A stretch of 64,000 bases of DNA from Psychrobacter sp. APC 3281 (GCF_030407815.1 NZ_JASDCS010000003.1:186001-250000), one strand, 5' to 3'; counted from the first letter of the stretch, positions 38,383 through 47,558 are shown. Made by a program: numbers and translations. The notes: a model not told the origin generated them from the sequence alone.

Positions 38383-38395
38383 GAAACTAAGTTTC
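38383..38395. promoter_or_regulatory. candidate IclR-family operator upstream of gcdH
   Basis: GAAACT-A-AGTTTC, a perfect 6-1-6 palindrome in the region between the divergent iclR-type gene and gcdH. It resembles IclR-family sites such as the KdgR consensus TGAAAC-N-GTTTCA. Inference from position and symmetry. Confidence 0.5.
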
Positions 38396-38489
38396 GCACA
38401 GCGGAATAACGAAGTCAATGACTTGTTAGACCAAATGATGTATCAATCACTATTCGTCAGTCAGGATGACTGATACCAAGGAGATCCAC

Positions 38490-39674
38490 ATGGCAACATC
38501 TACTAGCCCACGCTTTGATTGGGAAGATCCTTTTTTACTACGTGACCAGCTCACTGAAGAAGAGCGCATGGTCACCGACAGCGCTCGTCAATTTTTTCGA
38601 AAAGAGCTGATGCCTGGCATTATTGAGGCTAATCGTAATGAAAATTTTGATCGTAATATTATGCGTCAAATGGGTGAGATGGGCCTGCTGGGTGTCACGA
38701 TTGAGGGCTATGGTTGTGCTGGTTTATCGAGTGTTGCCTATGGCCTGATTGCCAAGGAAGTGGAAGCCGTTGATTCGGGCTACCGTTCAGCGATGAGCGT
38801 ACAGTCAAGCTTGGTTATGCATCCTATTTGGGCGTATGGCACAGAAGAGCAAAGAGAGCGTTATTTGCCTAAGCTTGCTTCGGGTGAGTATGTTGGCTGC
38901 TTCGGTCTGACTGAGCCAGATTCAGGATCTGATCCTTCATCGATGTCGACTCGTGCACGCGCTGTGGATGGCGGTTATGAGCTGACGGGTAATAAAATGT
39001 GGATTACCAACAGTCCTATCGCTGACGTATTTGTCGTCTGGGCAAAAGATGATGCCGGTGAGATTCGAGGTTTTGTTTTAGACAAAGGCATGAAAGGCTT
39101 ATCTGCGCCGAAAATCGAAGGCAAGTTTTCACTACGTGCATCAGTCACTGGTGAGATTGTCATGGACAAAGTATTCGTCCCTGAAGCCAATGCTTTCCCA
39201 GATATCCGTGGCCTAAAAGGGCCATTTGGCTGCTTAAATAAAGCCCGTTATGGTATCGCTTGGGGTTCGATGGGAGCGGCTGAATTCTGCTGGAAAGCGG
39301 CTCGTCAGTACACGCTCGATCGTAAGCAGTTTGGTCGTCCGCTAGCGGCAACGCAGTTGGTACAGCTAAAGCTTGCCAATATGCAGACAGAAATTACCTT
39401 GGGCTTACAAGCAGCGCTACGTGTCGGTCGTTTGATGGATGAAGACAACGCAGCGCCTGAAATGATTTCACTTATCAAGCGTAATAACTGCGGCAAGGCG
39501 CTTGATATCGCTCGCATCGCTCGTGATATGCATGGCGGTAACGGTATTTCTGATGAGTTCCATATCATTCGTCACGTGATGAACTTGGAAGCTGTCAATA
39601 CTTACGAGGGTACACATGATATTCATGCGCTTATCCTAGGCCGTGCACAGACAGGCATTCAAGCGTTCTTCTAA
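38490..39674 (+). CDS. gcdH: glutaryl-CoA dehydrogenase
   Basis: FAD enzyme oxidising and decarboxylating glutaryl-CoA to crotonyl-CoA. The 394-residue acyl-CoA dehydrogenase fold protein has the catalytic glutamate at about 373 in [16 protein letters not shown] and the family blocks [17 protein letters not shown] and [37 protein letters not shown] is typical of GcdH rather than of straight-chain dehydrogenases. The ATG at 38490 has AAGGAG seven bases upstream; the earlier ATG at 38466 is less likely. It is followed 200 bases later by the CoA-transferase that would supply glutaryl-CoA. Confidence 0.94.
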   Translation: MATSTSPRFDWEDPFLLRDQLTEEERMVTDSARQFFRKELMPGIIEANRNENFDRNIMRQMGEMGLLGVTIEGYGCAGLSSVAYGLIAKEVEAVDSGYRSAMSVQSSLVMHPIWAYGTEEQRERYLPKLASGEYVGCFGLTEPDSGSDPSSMSTRARAVDGGYELTGNKMWITNSPIADVFVVWAKDDAGEIRGFVLDKGMKGLSAPKIEGKFSLRASVTGEIVMDKVFVPEANAFPDIRGLKGPFGCLNKARYGIAWGSMGAAEFCWKAARQYTLDRKQFGRPLAATQLVQLKLANMQTEITLGLQAALRVGRLMDEDNAAPEMISLIKRNNCGKALDIARIARDMHGGNGISDEFHIIRHVMNLEAVNTYEGTHDIHALILGRAQTGIQAFF

Positions 39675-39872
39675 GCGTTTTTAGCTAATAGTTTTTGGTA
39701 CAAATGTATTTTATGGCGTACGTCACTGCTTGGCTTTTTATCAAAAGAGCATTAACAGTAGCGTACGTTTTTCAGTTGTTATTCATGATTTATAACTACT
39801 TTGTAATTACATCCTGAATAACAATTTTCTAATCAGAAAATCGAAGAATACGCCACAGAGTAAGGGATTATT

Positions 39873-41090
39873 ATGACTGTCGATAGTAACAGCAATGACT
39901 TGGCAAAGGGCGCATTGCATGGTATCAAGGTGCTCGATTTATCGAGAGTGCTAGCGGGCCCTTCTTGTACGCAAGTGTTAGCTGATCTTGGTGCCGAAGT
40001 TATCAAGGTCGAGCGTCCGAATATCGGTGATGAAACGCGTCATTGGGCACCGCCAACATTCAGCGATGATACCTCCGCTTATTACGCTACCATTAACCGC
40101 AATAAAAAATCGCTGACGGTAGATATCACTACGCCGACAGGGCAAACCATCATTAAACAGCTAATCGCTGAGAGTGATATTTTGGTCGAAAACTTCAAAG
40201 TTGGTGGTCTGAAAAAATACGGCTTAGATTACGACAGTCTAAAACAAGATAATCCACGGCTGATCTATGCATCATTGACAGGTTTTGGGCAGACAGGTCC
40301 CGATGCCAAACGCCCCGGCTATGATTATATTATCCAAGGATTGTCGGGGCTGATGAGCATCACAGGGCCGAGTGATGGCGAACCGCACAAAGTTGGCGTG
40401 GCAGTGGTTGATTTGTTTGCAGGTTTACAGTTGACGATTGGTATTCAAGCGGCACTGCTGGCGCGTCAAAATACTGGACTTGGACAACACGTCGATGTGG
40501 CGTTGCTCGATAGTGCGCTCGCCATGCTAGCCAATGTCGGTATGAATCATTTGGCATCCGATAAGGTACCGCCAAGGTTGGGCAATCAGCATCCTAATAT
40601 CGTGCCGTATCAAGTATTTGTAGGTCAGGGCGAGCAGCATTTTATTTTAGCCTGTGGTAACGACAGTCAGTTTGCCAAACTGTGTGACGTACTTGCGGTT
40701 GATTGGTATACCGATGAGCGCTTTGCGACCAATCCACAACGCGTTGCCAATCGCGAACTGCTGTGCGGTGAGCTGACTAAGCAATTTGCCAAGCAGCCAC
40801 GTACTTACTGGTTAGAGGTTTTAGATCAAGCAGGTATTCCATGCGGTGCGATTCATAATGTAGCTGAAGCCTTGGCTATGCCACAAGCGCAAGCAAGGGA
40901 AATGATCGTTAATTTTGCGGCACAAGGCAGTCCAGTACGCGCTCTTGGCAACCCTATTAAATTGTCCGCATCACCTGTCAGCTATCGTACGCCGCCACCG
41001 CAGTTAAGCGAGCATACTGATAGTACGTTGGCAAATTTAGGCTATGATAAGGCTACGATAGCCAAGCTAAAAGCCGATGGGATTGTTTAG
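39873..41090 (+). CDS. CaiB/BaiF family III CoA-transferase, probable glutarate CoA-transferase
   Basis: A 405-residue class III CoA-transferase. GIKVLDLSRVLAGPSCTQVL opens the protein, VIKVERPNIGDETRHWAPP follows, NRNKKSLTVDI and GLDYDSLKQDNPRLIYASLT with GFGQTGPDAKRPGYDY are the core blocks; the catalytic aspartate is expected in LLDSALAMLANVGMN-type sequence near residue 170-215. Family members move CoA between carboxylates; human SUGCT does so for glutarate. Directly after gcdH, this is the most natural way to make glutaryl-CoA from free glutarate. Exact donor (succinyl-CoA likely) is inferred. AAGGG lies just before the ATG. Confidence 0.88.
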   Translation: MTVDSNSNDLAKGALHGIKVLDLSRVLAGPSCTQVLADLGAEVIKVERPNIGDETRHWAPPTFSDDTSAYYATINRNKKSLTVDITTPTGQTIIKQLIAESDILVENFKVGGLKKYGLDYDSLKQDNPRLIYASLTGFGQTGPDAKRPGYDYIIQGLSGLMSITGPSDGEPHKVGVAVVDLFAGLQLTIGIQAALLARQNTGLGQHVDVALLDSALAMLANVGMNHLASDKVPPRLGNQHPNIVPYQVFVGQGEQHFILACGNDSQFAKLCDVLAVDWYTDERFATNPQRVANRELLCGELTKQFAKQPRTYWLEVLDQAGIPCGAIHNVAEALAMPQAQAREMIVNFAAQGSPVRALGNPIKLSASPVSYRTPPPQLSEHTDSTLANLGYDKATIAKLKADGIV

Positions 41091-41130
41091 TAGAGTTTTT
41101 TAGATTATATTTTTTAGACCTGCACCGATA

Positions 41131-41167
41131 TTTAATCCTAACGCTACCTTTCAGCGTTAGGATTAAA
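41131..41167. terminator. 15-bp perfect hairpin at convergent gene ends
   Basis: TTTAATCCTAACGCT (41131-41145) and its exact complement (41153-41167), seven-base loop. It overlaps the last six codons of the leftward iclR-type gene and lies 40 bases after the CoA-transferase stop. Neither strand has a T run after it, so it may block read-through weakly or protect 3' ends. Confidence 0.5.
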
Positions 41168-41914
41168 ACCTAAATGTTGCTCAATTTGCTCGGCCAATTC
41201 AATCAATACCGCACTGACCTCAGCCCGTTTAGACTCATACTCTCCTTGCAAAAAACTCACCGCCATACCAGCGACCGCATTGCCTGATGCATTACGGATA
41301 TAAGTGCCCAAGCAGTACATCCCATCTCGTAGTTGACCGTCATCGAGCGATACTCGGCTTTCTTGTATCGCGACAAGCTCAGTTGCCAAATCGGTAAAAT
41401 TCTTGACCCCATGTTGGGTCATCGGCATCGGAAACGTATCTTTATACAATGATTTGATACTGTCTATCGACAACGTCGATAGCATGGCTTTGCCTGTCGC
41501 CGAAAATACGGCAGGTACACGAACGCCTGCTCGAAAAGTAAATCCAAGCGGTGCAGGTGACTCATGACAAGCCAAAAATACCACTTCGCCCAAATCAAGC
41601 TTTGACAAGGTTACTGTGTGCTGGAGAAGCACCGGATACTGCACAATCAAATCTTTAAACAACTGCACCACGCCTTGCTGCTGCTCGTACTTGCCTGCCC
41701 AGTACATCAAATATGAACCCAAATAAAAACGGCTTTCAGGGTCTTTGTAAATGACATGCTTGGTCAATAGACTCTGCAAAATGTTGTGAGTGGAGCTACG
41801 CGGTAGCCCAAGCTCTTTTGCGATATGAGCCGCTGTCAGAGGCTGTGAGCTATCGGTAATCAAGTCCAAAATCTGAAACGTTTTGTCTAGCGCAGGTACG
41901 GCAGTCGAGCTCAT
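41144..41914 (-). CDS. IclR-family transcriptional regulator
   Basis: A 256-residue IclR-type regulator distinct from the one at 37486. The N-terminal winged helix is PALDKTFQILDLITDSSQP, then LTAAHIAKELGLPRSSTHNI (about 6-55); the effector domain has YPVLLQHTVTLSKLDLGEVV, VPAVFSATGKAMLS and DGQLRDGMYCLGTYI. It is divergent from gabD; the spacer holds a strong promoter for gabD and a dyad at 42035-42050. It most likely represses the gabD-gabT unit. Ligand unknown; GABA, succinate semialdehyde, 5-aminovalerate or glutarate are the candidates from context. Confidence 0.85.
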   Translation of the reverse strand: MSSTAVPALDKTFQILDLITDSSQPLTAAHIAKELGLPRSSTHNILQSLLTKHVIYKDPESRFYLGSYLMYWAGKYEQQQGVVQLFKDLIVQYPVLLQHTVTLSKLDLGEVVFLACHESPAPLGFTFRAGVRVPAVFSATGKAMLSTLSIDSIKSLYKDTFPMPMTQHGVKNFTDLATELVAIQESRVSLDDGQLRDGMYCLGTYIRNASGNAVAGMAVSFLQGEYESKRAEVSAVLIELAEQIEQHLGFNPNAER

Positions 41915-41981
41915 AAATAACCTATAAAGTGAAATAAAAGAAAGAAGTACAAGATAATTTTTAAAATAATGAGATTAAGGG

Positions 41982-42011
41982 TTGCAAATCGCGTCATATC
42001 GTTCTTATAAT
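41982..42011 (+). promoter_or_regulatory. sigma-70 promoter for gabD
   Basis: TTGCAA (41982-41987), 18-base spacer, TATAAT (42006-42011), pointing toward gabD; expected start of transcription near 42018. Confidence 0.7.
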
Positions 42012-42034
42012 GACGTCTCGTATATAGAATACGT

Positions 42035-42050
42035 GTTCAGTATATTGAAC
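42035..42050. promoter_or_regulatory. candidate operator (dyad) between iclR gene and gabD
   Basis: GTTCA-GTATAT-TGAAC, a 16-base dyad with one inner mismatch, about 17-32 bases downstream of the expected gabD start point, a placement typical of repression. Probable target of the divergent IclR regulator (inference). Confidence 0.5.
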
Positions 42051-42134
42051 AAATAATGAATTATCAATAATTATTTACGACTTACTATTTTATTCATTCT
42101 TATAAACACACCCTATATGACAAGGAGCGTCAAC

Positions 42135-43598
42135 ATGTCACATGCGCTGCAGTTATCAAATCCAGATTTACTCAAACAATCTTGCTTCATTAAAGACGGC
42201 TGGCATGCTGCTAGTGATGAAGCTGTGCTTGATGTCAACAATCCTTTTAATGGCGAGCTCATTGGTACTGTACCCAGCCTGACCACAGAAGATGTCAACG
42301 AAGCCGTTGCTTACGCTCATGATGTCCAAGCAGACTGGGCAGCAAAAACAGCCAAAGAGCGTGCAGAGCTATTGCAAAAGTGGGCTGATCTAATCGATGC
42401 CAATAAAGAAGATTTGGCCATTATTATGACCGCTGAGCAAGGTAAGCCGCTGACTGAGTCACGTGGTGAAGTAGGTTATGCCAACAGCTTTATCCGTTGG
42501 TTTGCTGAAGAAGGCAAGCGCGTCTATGGTGATGTGATTCCTGCTAATAGCACACAGTTACGTCACGTTGTTCTCAAACAGCCAGTTGGTGTTTGCGCTG
42601 CTATCACACCTTGGAACTTCCCAGCTGCGATGATCACGCGCAAAGTTGCTCCTGCACTAGCAGCAGGCTGTACGATTATCGTCAAACCTGCTACCGAGAC
42701 ACCTTACTCTGCATTGGCACTTGGTGTATTGGCAGAGCAAGCGGGCATTCCTGCTGGCGTCATTCAGGTCGTCACTGGTAAGTCTTCTGTCATCGGCGAC
42801 ATCTTAACGGGTGATGCACGCATTCATAAACTGTCATTCACAGGCTCTACAGAAGTAGGCCGTACGTTGATGGCACAATGCGCGCCAACTATTAAGAAGC
42901 TATCGTTAGAGTTGGGTGGCAATGCGCCATTTATCGTCTTTGATGATGCCGATCTAGAGAAAGCCGCTGCTGGTTTAATCGCTTCTAAATATCGTAATGC
43001 TGGTCAGACTTGTGTCTGCGCCAACCGAGTATACGTTCAAGACAGCATTAAAGATAAATTCTTAGATGTCTTTGTCAAAAAAGTTGCTGAATTAAAAGTA
43101 GGTAACGGCTTAGAAGAAGGCGTAGATATCGGTCCTCTTATCAACAAAAAAGCGTTAGATAAAGTACAAGCCTTGCTAAAAGATGCTCTGGATAAAGGCG
43201 CAAAACTGGTCACTGGTGGTAGTGTCAATGACGCATCAGAACTGACTTATAACCCAACGGTTATTACAGATATTAGCAGTGATATGGACATCGCCTCTGA
43301 AGAAATCTTCGGACCGATTGCGACCATCTTTACCTTCAAAGACGAAGCAGAAGTTATCCGTGCTGCTAACGATACGATTTATGGCTTGGCCGCTTACTTC
43401 TATAGTAGCGACTATGCCCGCTCATGGCGCGTTACCGAAGGTCTTGAGTACGGCATTATCGGTCACAACACGGGTTTGATTTCTACAGAAGTTGCCCCAT
43501 TTGGTGGTGTGAAGCAGTCTGGCTTTGGCCGTGAAGGTTCAAAATATGGTATCGAAGACTATATCACGACCAAATACTGGTGCTCTGATATCACCTAA
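42135..43598 (+). CDS. gabD: succinate-semialdehyde / glutarate-semialdehyde dehydrogenase
   Basis: NAD(P)-dependent aldehyde dehydrogenase, 487 residues, oxidising succinate semialdehyde (from GABA) and/or glutarate semialdehyde (from 5-aminovalerate). Catalytic Cys293 lies in NAGQTCVCANRVYV and Glu259 in LSLELGGNAPFIVFDDADL; ITPWNFPAAMITRKVAPALA and FTGSTEVGRTLM are coenzyme-binding blocks. The paired C-V-C at the active site is typical of GabD. ATG at 42135 follows AAGGAGCGTCAAC; an earlier ATG at 42117 overlaps that ribosome site. It pairs with the aminotransferase 200 bases downstream; nearness to gcdH suggests DavD activity as well. Confidence 0.92.
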   Translation: MSHALQLSNPDLLKQSCFIKDGWHAASDEAVLDVNNPFNGELIGTVPSLTTEDVNEAVAYAHDVQADWAAKTAKERAELLQKWADLIDANKEDLAIIMTAEQGKPLTESRGEVGYANSFIRWFAEEGKRVYGDVIPANSTQLRHVVLKQPVGVCAAITPWNFPAAMITRKVAPALAAGCTIIVKPATETPYSALALGVLAEQAGIPAGVIQVVTGKSSVIGDILTGDARIHKLSFTGSTEVGRTLMAQCAPTIKKLSLELGGNAPFIVFDDADLEKAAAGLIASKYRNAGQTCVCANRVYVQDSIKDKFLDVFVKKVAELKVGNGLEEGVDIGPLINKKALDKVQALLKDALDKGAKLVTGGSVNDASELTYNPTVITDISSDMDIASEEIFGPIATIFTFKDEAEVIRAANDTIYGLAAYFYSSDYARSWRVTEGLEYGIIGHNTGLISTEVAPFGGVKQSGFGREGSKYGIEDYITTKYWCSDIT

Positions 43599-43799
43599 TA
43601 GCCATAACTTAATGAGTTGGCTTAATGGTTAGCACAGTAACAATTAAAAAAGAAAAAACTAACGCAAATTTTTAGATATCTATGGTGTTTTGGGTCAAAC
43701 AAGCACCATTTGATATCTACTGAGTACAAAGATAAACATCAAATAAACCGCCATTCACTAGATGGCACTTATGTTACGAACAAAGAAAAGGACATTCCC

Positions 43800-45059
43800 A
43801 TGACTACCAATCAATCATTACTTGAGCGCCGCAAAGCTGTTTTACCAACAGGACTTGGGGTTGCCTTTCCTATCTTTGCAGAAAGAGCAAAGAACTCAGA
43901 AATCTGGGACATCGAAGGCAAGCGCTATATCGACTTTGTCGGAGGTATCTCAGTATTGAACACGGGTCATAGCCATCCAAAAATCACTCAACGTGTGCAT
44001 GAGCAGTTAGACAAATTTACGCATACTGCGGCGCAAATGATCAACTACGAATGCTATGTGGATTTGGCTGAAAAGCTGTGTGAAAAAGCGCCTATCAGCG
44101 GCGACACCAAAGCATTCTTTTTGACCACTGGCGCAGAAGCCGTTGAAAACTGCATCAAGATTGCTCGTGCTAAAACCCGTCGTCCAGGCGTGATCTCTTT
44201 TGTTGGTGGCTGGCATGGTCGTACCATGATGTGTATGAGCCTGACAGGCAAAGTATTGCCATACAAAAAGAACTTTGGCCCGATGCCAGGACCTGTGTTC
44301 CATGCGTTGTTCCCTGCAGAAGAGTTGAACGTGACAGAAGCGCAAGCGCTACATAGCCTGGACATGATCTTTCAAGCAGATATCGATCCTAGTGAAGTGG
44401 CGGCAATGATCATCGAGCCAGTCCAAGGCGAGGGTGGTTTCCATCAGGTGACGCCTTCATTCGCTAAAGCGTTGCGCGAGATTTGTGATGAGCATGGCAT
44501 CGTGCTTATTTTTGACGAAGTACAGTGTGGTTTCGCCAGAACCGGCACCTTGTTTGCAGGTGAGCAGCTAGGTGTTGAGCCTGACTTAATGACAACTGCC
44601 AAGAGCTTGGCTGGCGGCTATCCTATCTCAGCCGTGGTTGGTCGTGCTGACATCATGGATGCGCCGCAAGTAGGCGGCTTGGGTGGTACTTATTCTGGTA
44701 ACCCACTTGCCTGTGTGGCCGCACTTGCTGTTATGGAAGTGATCGAAGAAGAAAACTTACTTGAGCGTAGTGTGGTGATTGGTGATACCATCGCCGCGTT
44801 CTTAAAAGGCTTGAACCTAAGCAGTATCGGTCATATCCGTCATAAGGGCGCGATGTTAGCGTTTGAATTGATTGATAGCGAAGGCAAGCCTGATGCCGCC
44901 GCCGCAGCCAATCTAAAAGCAAAATCATTTGAGCAAGGCTTGCTACTAGCGTCTTGTGGTATGTATGGCAATGCCATTCGTGTGATGGTGCCATTGACAG
45001 TTGAAGATGAAGTGTTACAAGAAGGCCTTGATATCATCAAAGGTATTCTAACGGCATAA
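43800..45059 (+). CDS. gabT: 4-aminobutyrate / 5-aminovalerate aminotransferase
   Basis: Class III PLP aminotransferase, 419 residues from ATG 43800 (the frame continues to 43710 but without conservation). It moves the amino group of GABA or 5-aminovalerate to 2-oxoglutarate. PLP-binding Lys268 is in MTTAKSLAGGYPISAVVGR, matching E. coli GabT numbering; GAEAVENCIKIARAKTRRPG, WHGRTMM and IFDEVQCGFARTGTLFA are family blocks. With gabD and a shared likely promoter it forms the GABA shunt; with gcdH and the CoA-transferase it would be DavT of lysine degradation. Two hairpins follow the gene. Confidence 0.92.
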   Translation: MTTNQSLLERRKAVLPTGLGVAFPIFAERAKNSEIWDIEGKRYIDFVGGISVLNTGHSHPKITQRVHEQLDKFTHTAAQMINYECYVDLAEKLCEKAPISGDTKAFFLTTGAEAVENCIKIARAKTRRPGVISFVGGWHGRTMMCMSLTGKVLPYKKNFGPMPGPVFHALFPAEELNVTEAQALHSLDMIFQADIDPSEVAAMIIEPVQGEGGFHQVTPSFAKALREICDEHGIVLIFDEVQCGFARTGTLFAGEQLGVEPDLMTTAKSLAGGYPISAVVGRADIMDAPQVGGLGGTYSGNPLACVAALAVMEVIEEENLLERSVVIGDTIAAFLKGLNLSSIGHIRHKGAMLAFELIDSEGKPDAAAAANLKAKSFEQGLLLASCGMYGNAIRVMVPLTVEDEVLQEGLDIIKGILTA

Positions 45060-45383
45060 GCAATACTGAGTGTCATTTACTTTAGCGATGGATCGTTTTT
45101 AACCAAGTACATCTAGTTCAAGTACCGATATTGGTTAAAAGATTGTATGAAAGATAACGGCAAGGTTGCCCTTATGACACTCGCTTTGAGTGAGTTTTTT
45201 AACGGCGCCTTGCAAGTCAAGACGCCGTTTTTGTATTTGCTGTTTGAATACTATACCGACGGCAAATGCAAAATTTTCGGCGACGCGACAGACACAACAA
45301 ACATGATGGGTATGATCCCATGAAACAAAAATAGTGTAACTGTAACAGGTTCACACGGATGAAACACAGACAAGGAGTAGGTT
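45060..45383. other. intergenic region between gabT and APC permease
   Basis: Holds two stacked terminator hairpins (around 45178-45200 and 45201-45232) and the presumed permease promoter. No small gene is seen. Confidence 0.6.
45178..45232 (+). terminator. double terminator after gabT
   Basis: A short stem CACTC/GAGTG followed by AGTTTTTT, then a second stem AACGGCG-c-CTTG/CAAG-a-CGCCGTT (45201-45229) followed by a T run. The second is the stronger. Confidence 0.8.
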
Positions 45384-46826
45384 ATGTCTGAATTAAAAAA
45401 GTCGCTAGGGGTGTTCGATATCATTGCACTGGCATTCGGTGCAATGGTCGGTTGGGGCTGGGTTGTACTGGCAGGTAGTTGGATCATCTCGGCAGGTATA
45501 TGGGGCGCAATTAGCGCCTTTTTGATAGGCGGTCTGGTAGTTGTATTGATTGGTGTGACGTATGCTGAACTTGCGGCCTCTATGCCAATTACTGGTGGTG
45601 AGCATACTTATACCCACCGAGCACTAGGGGTTAATGTCTCATTTATTTGTTCATGGAGTATTTTGTTCGGTTACTTCTCAGTCGTCGCGTTTGAGGCCGT
45701 GGCGCTGCCCACCGTCGTCGAATATATTATTCCCAATTATAGCCAAGGGTATCTTTGGAATGTTGCTGGCTGGGATGTTTACGCCACTTGGGTAGGCGTC
45801 GGGATGCTTGGCTCAGTGATTGTTACTTGGCTGAACATACGCGGTATGGAAGTCAGCGCGTGGTTCCAAAAAACAGCAGTCGTCGGTATCTTTCTAGTTG
45901 GTATATTACTATTCGTGGGGGCGTTACTGTTCAGTCCTGAAACTTCTAATACCGTACAAGCGCCTAACTTTATTGGTGGTATGGGTGGCATCATGACGGT
46001 GATGGTGATGGTACCGTTCTTATTCGTTGGCTTCGATGTCATTCCTCAAGCTGCAGAAGAAATCAATCTATCTCGTCCGAACATCGGTAAGTTTTTGATC
46101 GTTTCTATTATTATCGCGGTGCTGTGGTATGTAGCAGTCGCTTGGAGTGTGGGTAAGACTTTACCGCTATTACAAGCACAAGACTCAACATTGGCAACGG
46201 CTGATGCGATGACCAATGCTTGGAATGGTAAGTGGGCAGGCACCTTGCTAGTTATTGGCGGCGTGCTAGGTATTTTATCGAGCTGGAACGCGTTTCTTAT
46301 TGGTGGTAGTCGTCTGCTATATGCTATGGGCAAAACGCACATGTTGCCGCAGTTTTTATGCAAGCTGCATCCGAAATATAATACGCCCGTCAATGCGATT
46401 TTATTGATCGGTGGTCTCGCGACACTTGCCCCATTATTTGGTCGCAAAATGCTGGTATGGATTGTAGATGCAGGCGGGTTCGGTATTGTTATTGCTTATA
46501 CTTGTGTGGCTCTTTCATTCTTAGTGCTGCGCTACCGTGAGCCCGATATGGTACGTCCGTTTAGAGTACCAGCAGGTAAGTTGGTTGGTATCATCACTAT
46601 TATCTTAAGTCTTGGCATGTTGGCGCTATATCTACCAGGTATGCCATCAGCACTTGTCGCTATTGAGTGGTGGATTTTCCTTGGCTGGATTGTACTTGGT
46701 GGGGTATTGTACGGTTATGCTACGATGAAGAATCCTGGTAAGAGTAAAGACATTATGGATCACGAGCTGCGCGAGCTGAAAACGGCTAACCAGCAATGGT
46801 TAAAAGAGAATCCATATAAAAAATAG
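45384..46826 (+). CDS. APC superfamily amino acid permease
   Basis: A 480-residue inner-membrane permease with about 12 hydrophobic segments. The first helix region (GVFDIIALAFGAMVGWGWVV) carries the unwound-helix glycine motif of the APC fold, and ITGGEHTYTHRALG and FVGFDVIPQAAEEINLSRPN are family blocks. The substrate is not decided by sequence; its place between gabT and the putrescine genes suggests GABA, 5-aminovalerate, lysine or an amine. ACAAGGAGTAGGTT gives an excellent ribosome site. It has its own terminator and lies behind the gabT terminators, so it is probably a separate transcript. Confidence 0.85.
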   Translation: MSELKKSLGVFDIIALAFGAMVGWGWVVLAGSWIISAGIWGAISAFLIGGLVVVLIGVTYAELAASMPITGGEHTYTHRALGVNVSFICSWSILFGYFSVVAFEAVALPTVVEYIIPNYSQGYLWNVAGWDVYATWVGVGMLGSVIVTWLNIRGMEVSAWFQKTAVVGIFLVGILLFVGALLFSPETSNTVQAPNFIGGMGGIMTVMVMVPFLFVGFDVIPQAAEEINLSRPNIGKFLIVSIIIAVLWYVAVAWSVGKTLPLLQAQDSTLATADAMTNAWNGKWAGTLLVIGGVLGILSSWNAFLIGGSRLLYAMGKTHMLPQFLCKLHPKYNTPVNAILLIGGLATLAPLFGRKMLVWIVDAGGFGIVIAYTCVALSFLVLRYREPDMVRPFRVPAGKLVGIITIILSLGMLALYLPGMPSALVAIEWWIFLGWIVLGGVLYGYATMKNPGKSKDIMDHELRELKTANQQWLKENPYKK

Positions 46827-46849
46827 AAGTACTTTAATTAGCTTTCATA

Positions 46850-46884
46850 AAAAAGCCTAACGTCAAACGTTAGGCTTTTTTATT
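46850..46884 (+). terminator. terminator after APC permease
   Basis: 14-bp perfect stem AAAAAGCCTAACGT/ACGTTAGGCTTTTT with loop CAA (46850-46863, 46867-46880), then T run. The same hairpin core recurs at 47511-47540. Confidence 0.93.
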
Positions 46885-47094
46885 GTCTTTGTTCTGTTCA
46901 AAAATGAGTTGATATATTTAGGACAGTAGAAATTAGCTTGAAGTCATTTTCTATCCCTTATTGATTAGATAAGAGTCTTAGTTTTTTTTGATAAATAATT
47001 AACTAGCATAATATTCGTATATTGACATTTAATGATAAAAAAGTAAAATAGCTTACTCTTGTTTACTATTATCGTTGTCGTGGAGGTTAGCTAT

Positions 47095-47319
47095 ATGATC
47101 AGAAGTGGAGATAAACTAAAATGTATCTGTGGCAACGATTTTTTTGTAGAAGGTTCGATTTACATTGTCGGTAATATTATAAACAATAAGTTTTTCCAAA
47201 TAAATATTGGCGCAAATGAAGAATATTGGTATGCAACAAAAGATAGTGAAGGGATATATGTTCGTTTTAATGAAGAAGACCACTTAGTCAAAGACGCCTT
47301 TTTTGCTTTAGAAAAATAA
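47095..47319 (+). CDS. small orphan protein, AT-rich gene
   Basis: A 74-residue protein of no family I recognise. The ATG at 47095 is chosen because GGAGG (47082-47086) lies eight bases upstream; the open frame extends to 47059. The sequence has a C-x-C near the N-terminus (KLKCICGNDFFVEG), beta-rich hydrophobic stretches (SIYIVGNIINNKFFQINIG, EEYWYATKD) and an acidic C-terminal third. The gene and its surroundings are clearly more AT-rich than the flanking metabolic genes, suggesting acquisition. It is bounded on both sides by almost identical terminator hairpins. Confidence 0.6.
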   Translation: MIRSGDKLKCICGNDFFVEGSIYIVGNIINNKFFQINIGANEEYWYATKDSEGIYVRFNEEDHLVKDAFFALEK

Positions 47320-47493
47320 TAGTATTACCATTTCATTGAGAAAGCTGCGAGATTCCAGTGTCAAACGATTGATAGAGGTACTTCTACTAGCCGATACCCT
47401 GCTCAATAAGCAGAAAGAGACTTTATGGTTTTTGGCAGTGTACTCGACATCATATCATCTAGCTATGTAGAGACAATTTAGCGTAAAAGTAAT

Positions 47494-47558
47494 AAACCTG
47501 AGTTAAATAAAAAAAGCCTAACGTCAAACGTTAGGCTTTTTTTATTTAACTCAGGTTT
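47494..47558. terminator. 31-bp perfect inverted repeat containing a terminator
   Basis: Arms 47494-47524 and 47528-47558 are exactly complementary with a 3-base loop (CAA). The inner part is the same hairpin as at 46850-46880; the outer part adds AAACCTGAGTTAAAT and its complement. Terminates the leftward aldehyde dehydrogenase gene and/or the orphan gene. Confidence 0.92.

Noticed and set aside
39690-39775. GCGTACGT occurring twice between gcdH and the CoA-transferase gene
   Set aside because: The motif is itself palindromic and short; spacing and surroundings give no stable hairpin or known site.
47059-47094. Longer N-terminus for the orphan gene at 47095
   Set aside because: The GGAGG site points to the ATG at 47095; the upstream codons would place that site inside the gene.
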